Positions 11,244 to 22,242 of a stretch of 64,000 bases of DNA are shown here, in pieces. Position 1 is the stretch's first letter. Each line of letters begins with the position of its first letter. The notes beneath the pieces were generated by a model, which was given only the letters and a program-made list of their open reading frames with translations, ran no database searches and had not been told where the DNA came from. This DNA comes from Paeniglutamicibacter kerguelensis (GTDB lineage Bacteria > Actinomycetota > Actinomycetes > Actinomycetales > Micrococcaceae), in the NCBI RefSeq assembly GCF_017876535.1, contig NZ_JAGIOF010000001.1:2356001-2420000 (forward strand), written 5' to 3'. The translations under genes and the position numbers were made by a program.

Positions 11244-12130
11244 TCATCGATTTCCGGACGGCGCCGTCGTGCTCGCCAGCACCACGGCGCCGCACACCAC
11301 CAACCCGTGGCCCGCCAGGCAACGGTGGGCCTCGGCCAAGGTCGCACCCGTGGTCAACACATCGTCGACAAAGAGCACCTGGGCACCCGAGGAATGGATC
11401 CTTCTTGCTCCGGGCGTGGCGCGCATCCGCATGGTGTTCCGCACCGACGCCCGGCCCCGGCGGCCCAATCCCTTCTGTGCGGCACCCCAGGAGTTCCCGA
11501 TCCCGTACCTCAACAGGTGGGCGACCCTCGCGTTTGCCGGCAGCGACCCGGCGGCCGCCACCCGCCGCAGCAGCAGGCCCACTGGCCAGTAGCCCCGCTT
11601 GGCACGTGCCTGCCGGCGCGTGCCTGCCGGCGCGTGGGGACCGGCACCAGGATCACGGGCGCCTGCGGGTTTGCCAGTCCCAGGATGCCCGCCCGCAGCG
11701 CCGAGGCAAGAACCGGTGCCAGCACCCTGCCCAGGGAAACCATCTGGTGGTTCTTGTAGGCCAGGAGAACCGAGGCAAGCTCATGCTCGTATTTTCCCGC
11801 GGCAATGACCGGCAACGCCTGCCCGCTTTGGTTCAGCGGCAAGGCCTCGGCATGCCGCTCAACACGGCCGGGGTGCAGACCGGCCCTGCGCAGGCCCGTG
11901 GCGCATGGGCGACACAACGAGGCATCGGGGCGACGGCAGCAGACGCACTGCACCGGAAACAACAGTGCCGCGGTCCCCCGCAGCGCCGACCGGAGAATCC
12001 GGGTTTCCCTGGCCGACCACAGCTGGTCCAGAAGCCTCGGCCACCATGGTGTTGCGCCGCTCCTGCCGGTGGCATCCGGGCGTGGCGCCCGCGACGGAAT
12101 CCGTTCGTTCGATCTCATGAACCCCAGCAT
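11244..12130 (-). pseudogene. comF: ComF-family phosphoribosyltransferase, frameshifted by a 14-bp tandem duplication
   Basis: The N-terminal part reads in one frame from the ATG at 12130: four-cysteine zinc site CVCCRRPDASLCRPC, then VILVPVPTRRQARA. The C-terminal part reads in another frame and holds the PRPP-binding motif LFVDDVLTTGAT. The junction is an exact 14-bp duplication (11605-11618 = 11619-11632). Removing one copy restores VPTRRQARAKRGYWPVGLLL and a single uninterrupted ComF of about 290 residues. ComF homologues act in DNA uptake or nucleotide salvage; in actinobacteria the role is unclear. As written, the product would be truncated after ~180 residues and lose the PRTase core. 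Confidence 0.87.
11605..11632. repeat. Exact 14-bp tandem duplication in comF
   Basis: The unit CGTGCCTGCCGGCG occurs twice head to tail, followed by a further CGTG. Fourteen is not a multiple of three, so the second copy causes the comF frameshift. Confidence 0.97.
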
Positions 12131-12214
12131 GGAACACAGGAGGCCTCGGTGGGTTCCGTGCCGGGCGAGTTGGGGATATCGATCCCCGGAGCGCGGTTTG
12201 CGGTGTTCGGCCTG

Positions 12215-13924
12215 TTATCCGGGGTAGGAGAGGTCGCGCGCGGACTCCTCCATTTTGTGCCACGAATTTCCGACACGCGTGTAGAGCTTGTCCTTGGTTT
12301 CGGCAAAGACCGGGCGCCGTTCACCCGGGCCGGCGGAAAGCCCGACCATGCCCAGCAGCGGTTGGAACTTCTCGGGCTTGCCCCCGAGGTTGATCCGCTC
12401 CGCCTCCACCCGTTCGTTCGGATCGGATGAGGCGACGATGATGCTGGAATCCGAGTCCCAGACGGCCCTGGTCACGGGGACCGATGGGTAAAGGTGCATC
12501 GGAGTGGCGAAGCCACGCGGTGTGCCATCGCTGTCCCGCAGGATGCCGCTGATGCTCACCGTCGACACTCCCGCCTTGGAGGAAACGATCAGCGCACGCG
12601 CCCCGTCACGCGAAATGCGGATCGAGGAAATGCTCGAATCATTGAGCCAGTCCGCGGCAATGGGCCTGACCTTGCCGTTGAGCAGGGTGTCCTCCGGAAC
12701 GGCCAGGATCCTGGTTTTTGCCCCGTGGTCCGCCGTCCAGGTCCAGCCGCTGGTGTCGATGCTCGGGCGCACCAGCGCGGTGCCCCTCGCCACGACCCTG
12801 CTGTGCCCCAGGTCGTCGACGGTGAAGAGCCTCGTGAACGTACCGTCCAGGAACGCATAGCGGTTCCCCAGCGGGCTCATGGCAGGGTCGCGCGGGTCGT
12901 ATTCGGAGATGTCGTCGATGCCGGCGACCCGGTTGATGGCCTTGCCCTTGACGTAGTACAGCGCCTGGTCGACGATACCGATCTGGGTGTCCGGAACGGG
13001 CGCATTGACCTGCGCCGGAATGAACTGCGGGTCGGCCGGCCCGAGTTTAACCTCGCGCTGTTCATCCGTCATCACCACGGAGCGGATGCTGCTGAGCCCC
13101 TTGAGGGTGAGGTCGAGCTGTTGCTGCATCTGCTGGCGGCTCAGTTCCGTCGCATCGATGAACGTCGCCGAGTTCAGGTCGACGGTGGCCCGCTGGCTTT
13201 CGATGGGAACGGCCGAACGCACCAGTGAGCTGCCGCTGGGGAAGGCCGAAACCACGGCGTTTTCCAGGTACCCCGCGGGACCCTTGAGCAACGCCTCGAC
13301 CATCGCCGCGGCCAGGCCTGTCCGCTTGGGGAACCAGCGCATGTCCGGGACCGCGTAGTGGTAGGTCGCGTCGTAGAAGTAGATCGGCTGGGCCGCAAAC
13401 AGCCCGTTGAAGGAATCCCTGTCGATCATGGTGCCGTCGGGCAGCTCCGAGATTTTCCACTGGCCGTTGAGCTTCTCGAGGGTCATGTCCACCGCGCGGG
13501 TGGAGTGCGGCGGCAGCTCCGTCATCACGCCGTTGGCGTCGATCTGGGCCACCACCTCAAGCTGGATGGTGAACGTGCTGGGCCTGGAGCCCGGGATCAC
13601 GCTGGGGCGCGCGTCGTAGACCAGGGTCTGGACGGAACCCTTCCACACCCCATTCTGCTTGGGGTTCAGGAATTCGCGGGCGACCTTGTAGTCGTCCTGC
13701 GGCGCGATGCCCGCCTCGATGAAACCCTCGATGATCTCCCGCGGGTGCGCATCGACCTTGGGGCCGGGCGGGGAGAAGGTGCTCCCCTGGCCCTCCGCGA
13801 CGTTTTCGACCTGCAGGGCCTGGACCGGTCCGCTGCGCGGGATCGCGGAACAACCGGAGAGCACCAGCACCAGCCCGAGGAGCAGGGCCAGGGCCCTGCG
13901 GATTCCGGAGTGTGGCCTAGGCAT
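12215..13924 (-). CDS. lpqB: Lipoprotein LpqB
   Basis: 569 residues. Lipoprotein signal with lipobox LSGC, Cys at about 25. A GerMN domain follows (about 100-340), then a WD40-like propeller (about 350-565, RYAFLDGTFTRLFTV, SISSIRISRDGARALIV). LpqB is the third member of the MtrA-MtrB-LpqB system: it interacts with the extracytoplasmic part of MtrB and modulates phosphorylation of MtrA. The ATG at 13924 overlaps the end of mtrB by 8 bp, so translation is coupled. Length agrees with mycobacterial LpqB. Confidence 0.95.
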   Translation of the reverse strand: MPRPHSGIRRALALLLGLVLVLSGCSAIPRSGPVQALQVENVAEGQGSTFSPPGPKVDAHPREIIEGFIEAGIAPQDDYKVAREFLNPKQNGVWKGSVQTLVYDARPSVIPGSRPSTFTIQLEVVAQIDANGVMTELPPHSTRAVDMTLEKLNGQWKISELPDGTMIDRDSFNGLFAAQPIYFYDATYHYAVPDMRWFPKRTGLAAAMVEALLKGPAGYLENAVVSAFPSGSSLVRSAVPIESQRATVDLNSATFIDATELSRQQMQQQLDLTLKGLSSIRSVVMTDEQREVKLGPADPQFIPAQVNAPVPDTQIGIVDQALYYVKGKAINRVAGIDDISEYDPRDPAMSPLGNRYAFLDGTFTRLFTVDDLGHSRVVARGTALVRPSIDTSGWTWTADHGAKTRILAVPEDTLLNGKVRPIAADWLNDSSISSIRISRDGARALIVSSKAGVSTVSISGILRDSDGTPRGFATPMHLYPSVPVTRAVWDSDSSIIVASSDPNERVEAERINLGGKPEKFQPLLGMVGLSAGPGERRPVFAETKDKLYTRVGNSWHKMEESARDLSYPG

Positions 13925-15662
13925 CTGGTTCCTGCTTTCCTGTGGGGTTTTCTTCCCCCGCGGGCGGCACGGGATCCGTGCCGGGCTTGGGATCGGACGA
14001 GGTCATTGGCTGCAGCGGCTTGAACCCGATGACCGGGATCTCGCCGGTCAGCGGGAAGGTGATCAGCATGTTCCGGTCGATCACCGCGTCCGCGAGCACG
14101 ATCGGCTCCAGGGGCAGCGGTGAGCCGGTGATGGTCTCCCCCAGCACCCGGGGCAGGGTCATCCGGAAGCAGGAGCCGACGCCGCGTTCGCCCCAGGCCT
14201 CGAGCCGCCCGGTGTGCAGCCGGGTGTCTTCCGTGGCGATGGACAGGCCGAGCCCGGAGCCTCCGGTGGTGCGGGCGCGGGCCGGGTCGGCTCGCCAGAA
14301 CCTGTCGAAGACGCGGGTGCTGGCCTCCGGGCTCATGCCGATGCCGCGGTCGCGCACGGAGAGCGCCACCGCGGACGCGTTGCCCGCGACGGAGATGTCG
14401 ATGGGGTTTCCCTCGCCGTGTTCGATGGCGTTCATGACAAGGTTGCGCACCACCCGTTCGATGCGCCGCGAATCCATTTCGGCGACGCAGCCGCCGGCCG
14501 GGGTCGAGAGGCGCAGCAGCGACCCCATGGCCTCGGCGTGCGGCGTGGCGGCATCGATGACGCGCCGGGCCACCGCCACCAGGTCGGTGGGCTCGGCGTC
14601 CAGCACGGCGACGCCGGCGTCGAAGCGGGATACCTCAAGCAGGTCGTTGAGCAGGATCTGGAAGCGTTCGACCTGGTTGTAGAGCAGCTCGGCGCTTCGC
14701 TTGTTGATCGGGTCGAAGTCCTCGCGGGCGTCGTGCAGGACCTCCGCGGCCATTCGGACGGTGGTCAGCGGGGTGCGCAGCTCGTGGGAGACGTCGGAGA
14801 CGAAGCGCTGCTGCATCTGCGAGAGGGTCGCCAGCTGGTTGATCTGGTCCTGCAGGGACTGGGCCATGTGGTTGAAGGAGGTGCCCAGGCGCGCGATCTC
14901 GTCCTCGCCCTTGACCTCCATGCGTTCCTGGAGCTCGCCGGCGGCAAGCTTTTCCGACACCTGCGCGGCGTCGGCGACGGGACGCACGACGCCACGGGTG
15001 ACGTACCAGGTGATGCCGCCGACCACCAGCAGCAGCAGGCCGCCCACCAGGGCCATGGCCCGGTTGATGAAGTCGAGGGTGTTCTGCACGCTGGTGAGGT
15101 CGTAGACCAGGTAGAGCCCGTATTCCTTCCCGGGGGGCAGCGTGACCCGGGTCCCGAAGATCAGCCCGGGGCCGGTGCCGGCGCCCTTCTTGACCTCGAT
15201 CGACTGCCAGTAGATGGCGTTCGATTCGCGGATCTGCGCGGCCAGGGCCTCGGGGACGATGCGCGAGGTCAGGTTGCCGCTGGCCGTGGGGCCGACGTAC
15301 AGGGTGTCGTCGCCGGGAAGCGGCACCAGCACGAAGTCGCGGGGCACCAGCGCCCCGTCGCCCTCGAGGATCTTCAGCGTGTTTGTCACCAGCGAGTGGG
15401 TGCTGGCGCGGTCGGTGGTGGCGGCGGAATCGAAGATCGCCTTGACCTGGTTCAGGCCGCGCACCGACTCGGACTCGACCTGGTGGAAGCGCTCCTGGAA
15501 GAGCCCGGCTGCGATCTGGTTGGACAGGAAGCCGCCCGCGGCCAGCAATGCCAGCGCGGTCAGCAGCACCGCGGAGGTGACGGTGCGGAAAAGCAGCGAC
15601 CGGCTCCAGCGGGAGAGCACCGCCGCCTTGGCATGCTTGGTCGCCTCAAGGGTCCGCCGCAT
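13917..15662 (-). CDS. mtrB: Sensor histidine kinase MtrB
   Basis: 581 residues. Two membrane segments at about 26-48 and 202-222 frame an extracytoplasmic sensor of ~150 residues. HAMP follows at 223-275, the dimerisation H-box VSDVSHELRTPLTT with His at about 293, and the HATPase domain with N box (NLVMNAIEHGEG), DRGIGM and GGSGLGL. The last ~70 residues are a Pro-rich tail. MtrAB controls cell wall remodelling, division and osmoprotection in actinobacteria. Upstream of the ATG at 15662 the frame is open back to the mtrA stop (LSQETTGETPSAQPP...) but holds no usual start codon. Same operon as mtrA and lpqB. Confidence 0.95.
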   Translation of the reverse strand: MRRTLEATKHAKAAVLSRWSRSLLFRTVTSAVLLTALALLAAGGFLSNQIAAGLFQERFHQVESESVRGLNQVKAIFDSAATTDRASTHSLVTNTLKILEGDGALVPRDFVLVPLPGDDTLYVGPTASGNLTSRIVPEALAAQIRESNAIYWQSIEVKKGAGTGPGLIFGTRVTLPPGKEYGLYLVYDLTSVQNTLDFINRAMALVGGLLLLVVGGITWYVTRGVVRPVADAAQVSEKLAAGELQERMEVKGEDEIARLGTSFNHMAQSLQDQINQLATLSQMQQRFVSDVSHELRTPLTTVRMAAEVLHDAREDFDPINKRSAELLYNQVERFQILLNDLLEVSRFDAGVAVLDAEPTDLVAVARRVIDAATPHAEAMGSLLRLSTPAGGCVAEMDSRRIERVVRNLVMNAIEHGEGNPIDISVAGNASAVALSVRDRGIGMSPEASTRVFDRFWRADPARARTTGGSGLGLSIATEDTRLHTGRLEAWGERGVGSCFRMTLPRVLGETITGSPLPLEPIVLADAVIDRNMLITFPLTGEIPVIGFKPLQPMTSSDPKPGTDPVPPAGEENPTGKQEPDA

Positions 15663-15745
15663 GAACGCCCCGACACCTGACTCGGTGTTTTCCGGTGCGG
15701 CTTCCGGGGGCTGTGCGGACGGGGTCTCGCCCGTCGTCTCCTGGC

Positions 15746-16423
15746 TCAGACCTGACCGGCCTTGTAGCCGACGCCGCGCACGGTCAGCACAACGCCCGGG
15801 CGTTCGGGATCGAGCTCGACCTTGGAGCGCAGGCGCTGGACATGGACATTGACCAGCCGGGTGTCCGCGGCGTGGCGGTAGCCCCAGACCTGTTCAAGCA
15901 GCTGCTCGCGGGTGAAGACCTGCCACGGCTTGCGGGCCAGCGCAACCAACAGGTCGAATTCGAGCGGGGTCAGCCCGATGGGCGCGCTCGCGCGTGTCAC
16001 CCGGTGGCCGGCGACATCGATGGTCAGGTCGCCGATCTTCAGGGTTTCCGGGGCGTGCTGCTCGGTGGGGCGCAGCCGGGCACGGACGCGTGCCACCAGC
16101 TCCGCCGGCTTGAACGGCTTGGGGACGTAGTCGTCGGCACCGGATTCCAGGCCGCGCACCACGTCCGCGGTGTCCGACTTGGCGGTGAGCATGACGATCG
16201 GGACGTCGTCCTCGGCGCGGATGAGCTTGCAGACCTCGATGCCGTCGAGTCCCGGAAGCATCAGGTCCAGCAGCACCAGGTCGGGCTTGACCTCGCGGAA
16301 AATGCCCAGGGCCTTGGCGCCGTCGTAGCAGAACACAGCCTCGAAGCCGTCGTTCTGCAATACGATGCCGATCATTTCGGCCAGCGCCTCGTCGTCGTCG
16401 ACAACCAGGATGCGTGCCTTCAT
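15746..16423 (-). CDS. mtrA: Response regulator MtrA
   Basis: 225 residues, OmpR/PhoB class. The receiver has acidic pocket VVDDDEAL, phospho-acceptor Asp at about 53 (LLDLMLPG) and conserved Lys at about 102 (YVPKPF). The DNA-binding winged helix spans about 130-225 (LTPLEFDLLVALARKPWQVF, TVRGVGYK). GGAAGG stands 8 nt before the ATG at 16423. First gene of the mtrA-mtrB-lpqB unit; 82 bp separate its stop from the mtrB start codon. MtrA is essential in mycobacteria and controls cell envelope and division genes. Confidence 0.96.
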   Translation of the reverse strand: MKARILVVDDDEALAEMIGIVLQNDGFEAVFCYDGAKALGIFREVKPDLVLLDLMLPGLDGIEVCKLIRAEDDVPIVMLTAKSDTADVVRGLESGADDYVPKPFKPAELVARVRARLRPTEQHAPETLKIGDLTIDVAGHRVTRASAPIGLTPLEFDLLVALARKPWQVFTREQLLEQVWGYRHAADTRLVNVHVQRLRSKVELDPERPGVVLTVRGVGYKAGQV

Positions 16424-16600
16424 AATCTGCCCTTCCGTAGCGCTGCATGGGACCGATGTATGCCGGAACCCAGATATGAACAAGACTACATGAGGCCGGC
16501 GCACAAATCGGCTGTTAAACGGCCACCAGCCAATGCCCCTTTGTTCCGTCCCACCACATACGCTGTAATGGACACCCCGAACGGGCGCGGGAGGGGTGCG

Positions 16601-17812
16601 GTGACCATCCACACAACGCAGCAAGGACACAAGGTCGACTCGATGCCGCAGGACCCCACAGCTTCCCCCGATGAGCCCGGAGGCCGGCAGCCCGGCTGGG
16701 GGCCGCCTCCCCCGAGCTGGGGATCAACCCCGCCGCCGAACCCCGAACAGTCCCCCTACCCGGGCCCCGGCCTTCCGCCTCCCGGCTCCTGGTATCCGCA
16801 ATTCCCGCGTCCGGCAAAGCCCGGCGTGGTCGAGTTGCGCCCGCTCGCGCTGTCCGACCTGCTCGACGGCACCTTTGCCGTGTTCCGCCGCTCCCCGATG
16901 CCGACGCTTGTCAACGCCGCGGTGGTCCAGCTGGCCATGGGCGTCCTGGGGCTGGTGTTCCTGGGCTGGCTGTTTGAACCGGCCATGGGCCTCGAGGATG
17001 CGTTGCTCAGCGTGTCCGTGGACGCCGGCGACCTCGGGGAGCTGGAGGGCACGTTCAACGAGGCCTTCCCCTACCCGTGGTACCTGTATGCGGCGGCGGT
17101 GCTCCTGGTGCTGCTGGCCCAGCTATTCGCCTACGCACTGGTGGCGGGGCCGGCAACGGCAGCCGCGATGCGCGCGACGCTGGACCGCCCCACCTCCTGG
17201 CGCCAGGGCTACGGACTCGCCCGGCCGGCCATCCCGAAACTGGTGGGCGTCGAGTTGCTGCTCTTCCTGGTCGGACTGGTCCCGGTGTTGCTGCTGGCGG
17301 TGCTGGGTGTCCTGCTCTTTTCCGCCTGGGGAATCGGGGCACTGGCACCGATGCTGCTGCTTGGTTTTGCCGCGGCCCTCGCGCTGCTCTGGGCGGGCGT
17401 GCGGCTGACCCTTGTCCCGGTGCTGCTGGTCTCCCAATCGCTGACCATCCGCGGCGCGCTGGCCAGGTCGTGGCGCCTGACCCGTGGATCGTGGTGGCGC
17501 ATCTTCGGTATCGTGCTGGTGGTTGCCCTGGTGGTCTCGGTGCTCGGCGGCATCGTCGCCTCGATCCCGGGCGTTGTCGCATCCATCCCCGGAAGCACCG
17601 GCAACGCGTGGCTCCTGCTGGCGCTCACGGTCGTCGTCAACGTGCTGGTCACCGCGGTGAGCACGCTAATCATGCAGGTGCTGCTCACGCTGCTGCAGGT
17701 GGACCTTCGCATCCGCCACGAGCGGCTGGACCAGGCGCTGCTCGGCGAGCTCAACGACCCCGCGGCCCACGCCATCCCGGGCCACGACGCCGCGGACCGG
17801 TCCCTGGCCTGA
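16601..17812 (+). CDS. Multispanning membrane protein with Pro-rich N-terminus
   Basis: 403 residues if it starts at the GTG at 16601, which has GGAGG at an ideal 6-nt spacing; the ATG at 16643 (MPQDPTASPDEPGG) is the alternative and 16568 has no ribosome binding site. Residues ~25-80 are Pro/Gly-rich and disordered, then about six hydrophobic segments between 105 and 380. Such proteins are annotated as glycerophosphoryl diester phosphodiesterase membrane domain-like, but no catalytic domain is present. It is divergent from mtrA, sharing a 177-bp upstream region, and ends in a strong bidirectional terminator. Confidence 0.78.
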   Translation: MTIHTTQQGHKVDSMPQDPTASPDEPGGRQPGWGPPPPSWGSTPPPNPEQSPYPGPGLPPPGSWYPQFPRPAKPGVVELRPLALSDLLDGTFAVFRRSPMPTLVNAAVVQLAMGVLGLVFLGWLFEPAMGLEDALLSVSVDAGDLGELEGTFNEAFPYPWYLYAAAVLLVLLAQLFAYALVAGPATAAAMRATLDRPTSWRQGYGLARPAIPKLVGVELLLFLVGLVPVLLLAVLGVLLFSAWGIGALAPMLLLGFAAALALLWAGVRLTLVPVLLVSQSLTIRGALARSWRLTRGSWWRIFGIVLVVALVVSVLGGIVASIPGVVASIPGSTGNAWLLLALTVVVNVLVTAVSTLIMQVLLTLLQVDLRIRHERLDQALLGELNDPAAHAIPGHDAADRSLA

Positions 17813-17837
17813 TCGGCCCGGTAGATCCAAACACGCC

Positions 17838-17879
17838 AAAAGGAAGGTCCCGGGCGCAATTGCCCGGGACCTTCCTTTT
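17838..17879. terminator. Bidirectional intrinsic terminator
   Basis: 18-bp perfect stem (17838-17855 with 17862-17879), 6-nt loop, with A and T runs at the two ends. It serves both the membrane protein gene and the converging MetE-like gene. Confidence 0.9.
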
Positions 17880-17902
17880 TGCGTTCGCTGCGCTGCCTTC
17901 GC

Positions 17903-18970
17903 CTAGGCGTCGACGCGGACCTGGTTCAGCGCGTCGGCGTACGCGGAAAGGCGCGACAGCACGGCGGTTGCCTGTTCCGGCCCGACGCCGTCCAGCCCCT
18001 CCGTGGGGGTCAGCACCAGGGCATCGAGCAGGGCGTCGGAAAGGCCCAATTGGTTCCAGGGGCGGCGGATGTTTGCCACGGCCTCCACGACGCCCGGGGA
18101 AGTCCCGTCCGGGGTCAGGCAGCCCAGCCAGAGCCTTCGCCCGGCTTCCACGGCCCCGGCCAGCAGTTCCCAGCCGGGCACCGTCAGGTCGGCGGCGTTG
18201 ACGCCCAGCCCGTCGACGCCCGCGTCGATCGCCGTCGAGGCCACCCGGTTCCAGGTCTCCGGTTCGCCGCCGCTGCCCAGGATCACCTGGTGCGCGCCGG
18301 CGTCCTTGAGCGCCTCGGTGAGCTCGGTCCACCAGGAGCGGACCTCGGCCACGGGCACCGAACGCAGGGTGCGGTAGCCGCTGGCGGTGGGCAGGGTGCC
18401 GTTGAGCACCGCGCCCGCGTCGGGTTCGTCGACGTAGACGGTGATGAGTTCGCGGCCCGTGCCCCGGGCGACCTCGCGCAGGTGGCGGGCCGCCCCGAGG
18501 GCCAGGGACTGGGCCAGGTCGCGGCGCGCCCCGAAGTCGCTGAGCGCGCGCTCGCCCTGGTGCAGGTACAGGTTCGCCGAAAGCGTCGCGGGGCCCGGCA
18601 GCTGGATCTTCAGTTCGTGGCCAGCCGATTCCTCGGCGCCAATGACGTCGCCGAGCACGTTCAGGTCCGCGCGCAGGGCCGAGGCCGCGCGCTTGGCGTC
18701 GATGCCCGGGGCCTGCGAGAGCCGCCACCCGTGCGGCTGCAGGTCGATGCTCAGTTCCTCAAGGAACATCGCGCCGCGGCCGATGGCGTCGGAGCCCACC
18801 CCGCGGTCCGGAAGCTGGTGCAGGTGCGGCAGGTTGGGCTCGCCGAGTTCGCCGCGGATGATGTGCTGGCTTTCGAGCGGGTCGATGCCGGGCATCGGGC
18901 CGTGCCCGCTGGCCTGAACCTGCCGGGAAACCGCCCCGGTGTTCTCGGCCTGCATGTTGGAGGAGTTCAT
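17903..18970 (-). CDS. MetE-like (cobalamin-independent methionine synthase family) protein
   Basis: 355 residues. It matches only the C-terminal, catalytic barrel type of MetE in length and pattern (PNLPHLHQLPDRGVGSDAIG near the start, KIQLPGPATLSANL in the middle, TVYVDEPD, WLGCLTPDGT). Full MetE is about 750 residues, so this is the short actinobacterial branch whose methyl donor and acceptor are not established. The start is taken at the ATG at 18970; a TTG two codons upstream is possible. It begins 15 bp after the chorismate mutase stop, so the two form an operon. Confidence 0.8.
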   Translation of the reverse strand: MNSSNMQAENTGAVSRQVQASGHGPMPGIDPLESQHIIRGELGEPNLPHLHQLPDRGVGSDAIGRGAMFLEELSIDLQPHGWRLSQAPGIDAKRAASALRADLNVLGDVIGAEESAGHELKIQLPGPATLSANLYLHQGERALSDFGARRDLAQSLALGAARHLREVARGTGRELITVYVDEPDAGAVLNGTLPTASGYRTLRSVPVAEVRSWWTELTEALKDAGAHQVILGSGGEPETWNRVASTAIDAGVDGLGVNAADLTVPGWELLAGAVEAGRRLWLGCLTPDGTSPGVVEAVANIRRPWNQLGLSDALLDALVLTPTEGLDGVGPEQATAVLSRLSAYADALNQVRVDA

Positions 18971-18985
18971 CTGCAAGACCCGGAT

Positions 18986-19378
18986 CTAGTTTTCGTTCTC
19001 GGCGTGCGAGGCGGAGATCGTCTGGTGGTGCCGGATGACCTCGGAAATGATGAAGTTCATGAACTTCTCGGCGAACTCCGGGTCAAGGTGCGCTTCCTGG
19101 GCGAGCCGGCGCAGGCGTTCGATCTGAGCCTTTTCGCGTCCCGGGTCACTGGCCGGCAGCTGGTGCACGGCCTTGAGGTGCCCCACGCGCTGGGTGGCCT
19201 TGAAGCGTTCGGCCAGCAGGTACACCAGCTGGGCGTCGAAGTTGTCGATGCTTCCGCGGATCGAAAGAAGTTCGTCCATGACCTCGTCGCGAACCGTCCC
19301 GGAAAGGGAGCTGGTCTTCGGGTCGTAGTCGCCCTGCCGGTCGGTGTCCGCGGCCTGCGGGTTGATCTGTGAGCTCAT
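18986..19378 (-). CDS. Chorismate mutase, AroQ type
   Basis: 130 residues, of which about 40-125 form the all-helical AroQ domain. Motifs are SIRGSIDNFDAQLVYLLAER, the RFKATQRVGHLK helix carrying the active-site Arg and Lys, and SDPGREKAQIERL. Converts chorismate to prephenate for phenylalanine and tyrosine. The first ~35 residues are a disordered extension. Single-domain enzyme with no fused prephenate dehydratase. ATG at 19378; the frame is open further upstream but the extension is low-complexity. Leads the operon with the MetE-like gene. Confidence 0.9.
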   Translation of the reverse strand: MSSQINPQAADTDRQGDYDPKTSSLSGTVRDEVMDELLSIRGSIDNFDAQLVYLLAERFKATQRVGHLKAVHQLPASDPGREKAQIERLRRLAQEAHLDPEFAEKFMNFIISEVIRHHQTISASHAENEN

Positions 19379-19488
19379 GGTTCCCAGTCTATGGTTCGCG
19401 CCGGGTGTGCACCCAACCGTGACGCGCCCGGCCGGCCCGTCGGGACCGGAAACAGGGCCGGAATCGGGTGCTGGAATGGGCCGGAAGC

Positions 19489-19530
19489 CGGAACGGGATG
19501 CGCCAGCGCCAACCAACGCATCCCGTTCCG
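19489..19530 (-). terminator. Hairpin after the ABC transporter operon
   Basis: 14-bp perfect arms (19489-19502 with 19517-19530) and a 14-nt loop, 26 bp past the stop of the ATPase gene on the minus strand. There is no U tract, so efficiency is uncertain. Confidence 0.6.
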
Positions 19531-19555
19531 CACTGCTCCGTTGCGTGCGGCCCGC

Positions 19556-21234
<1,679 letters not shown>

Positions 21235-21238
<4 letters not shown>

Positions 21239-22239
21239 GCTAGGTCCTTTCCGCCGGCACGCTTGGTCTCGGTCTCGGTCTTGGTCCTGGCCTTGGTCTT
21301 GCGGCGCCTGCGCAACCGCGGGTCCGCCAGGTCGTTCATTGATTCGCCCACGAGGGTCAGGCCCAGCACCGTGAGCACGATGGCCGCGCCGGGGTAGACA
21401 CCGGTCCACCAGATGCCGCTGGTGGCATCGGAGAGCGCGCGGTTGAGATCGAAGCCCCATTCGGCGGCCTTGGTCGGTTCGATGCCGAAGCCCAGGAAGC
21501 CGAGGCCCGCAAGGGTCAGCAGCGCCTCGGAGGCGTTAAGCGTGAAGATCAGCGGCAGCGTGCGGGTTGCATTGCGGTAGACGTGCCTGAACATGATGCG
21601 CCAGCTGGAGGCGCCGACGACCTTTGCCGATTCGACAAAGGGTTCGGCCTTCAGGCGCACGGTCTCGGCACGGATCACCCGGAAGTACTGCGGGATGAAC
21701 ACCACGGTGATGGAGATCGCCGCGGCGAAAATGCCCTGCCACAGGCCCGATTGCCCGTGGGCAATGACGATCGACATGACGATGGCCAGCAGCAGCGACG
21801 GGAAGGCGTAGATGGCGTCGGCCAGCACGACCAGCACGCGGTCCAACCAGCCGCCGATGTAGCCGGAGACCAGGCCCAGGAACACGCCGGCAAAGATGGA
21901 GAAGACCACGGCGACGACGATGACCAGCGCGGCCGTCTGCGCTCCCCAGAGGGTGCGGGAGTACACGTCGTAGCCGCCGACGGTGGTGCCCCAGATGAAG
22001 GGCCCGCCCGGCGGCGCCTGCGTCGGGAAGTCGCCCTGGGCGTCGGAGATCTGCGCGAACCCGAAGGGGGCGATCCAAGGCGCCAGCAGGGCGGTGAGCA
22101 GGAAGGCCCCGGTGAGGACCAGGCCCGCAACAAGCATGCCGCGCTGCAGGCCGGCGCTCATGCGCAGGTGGGAGACGATCGGCAGTCGGGAGAACAGCGG
22201 GCGCTTGCGCGGACGCAGTGGTGCAATGGTGGTGCTCAT
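21235..22239 (-). CDS. Peptide ABC transporter permease, DppC-like
   Basis: 334 residues. A basic N-terminus precedes TM1 at about 38-60, an extracytoplasmic loop, then five segments between about 100 and 300. The EAA loop that docks to the ATPase is GASSWRIMFRHVYRNATRT. The last ~30 residues are a low-complexity Lys/Arg/Thr tail (KTKARTKTETETKR) encoded by near-tandem 6-bp units at 21262-21300, unusual for DppC. It starts 3 bp after the dppB-like stop and overlaps the ATPase gene by 4 bp. Confidence 0.93.
21262..21300. repeat. Imperfect hexanucleotide repeat at the 3' end of the dppC-like gene
   Basis: GGTCTC/GGTCTT/GGTCCT-type 6-bp units repeat about six times and encode the Lys/Thr-rich C-terminal tail of the permease. 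Confidence 0.65.
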
Positions 22240-22242
22240 TGG

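Noticed and set aside
14214..15680. 488-codon plus-strand frame
   Set aside because: Antisense to mtrB, whose kinase motifs are unmistakable.
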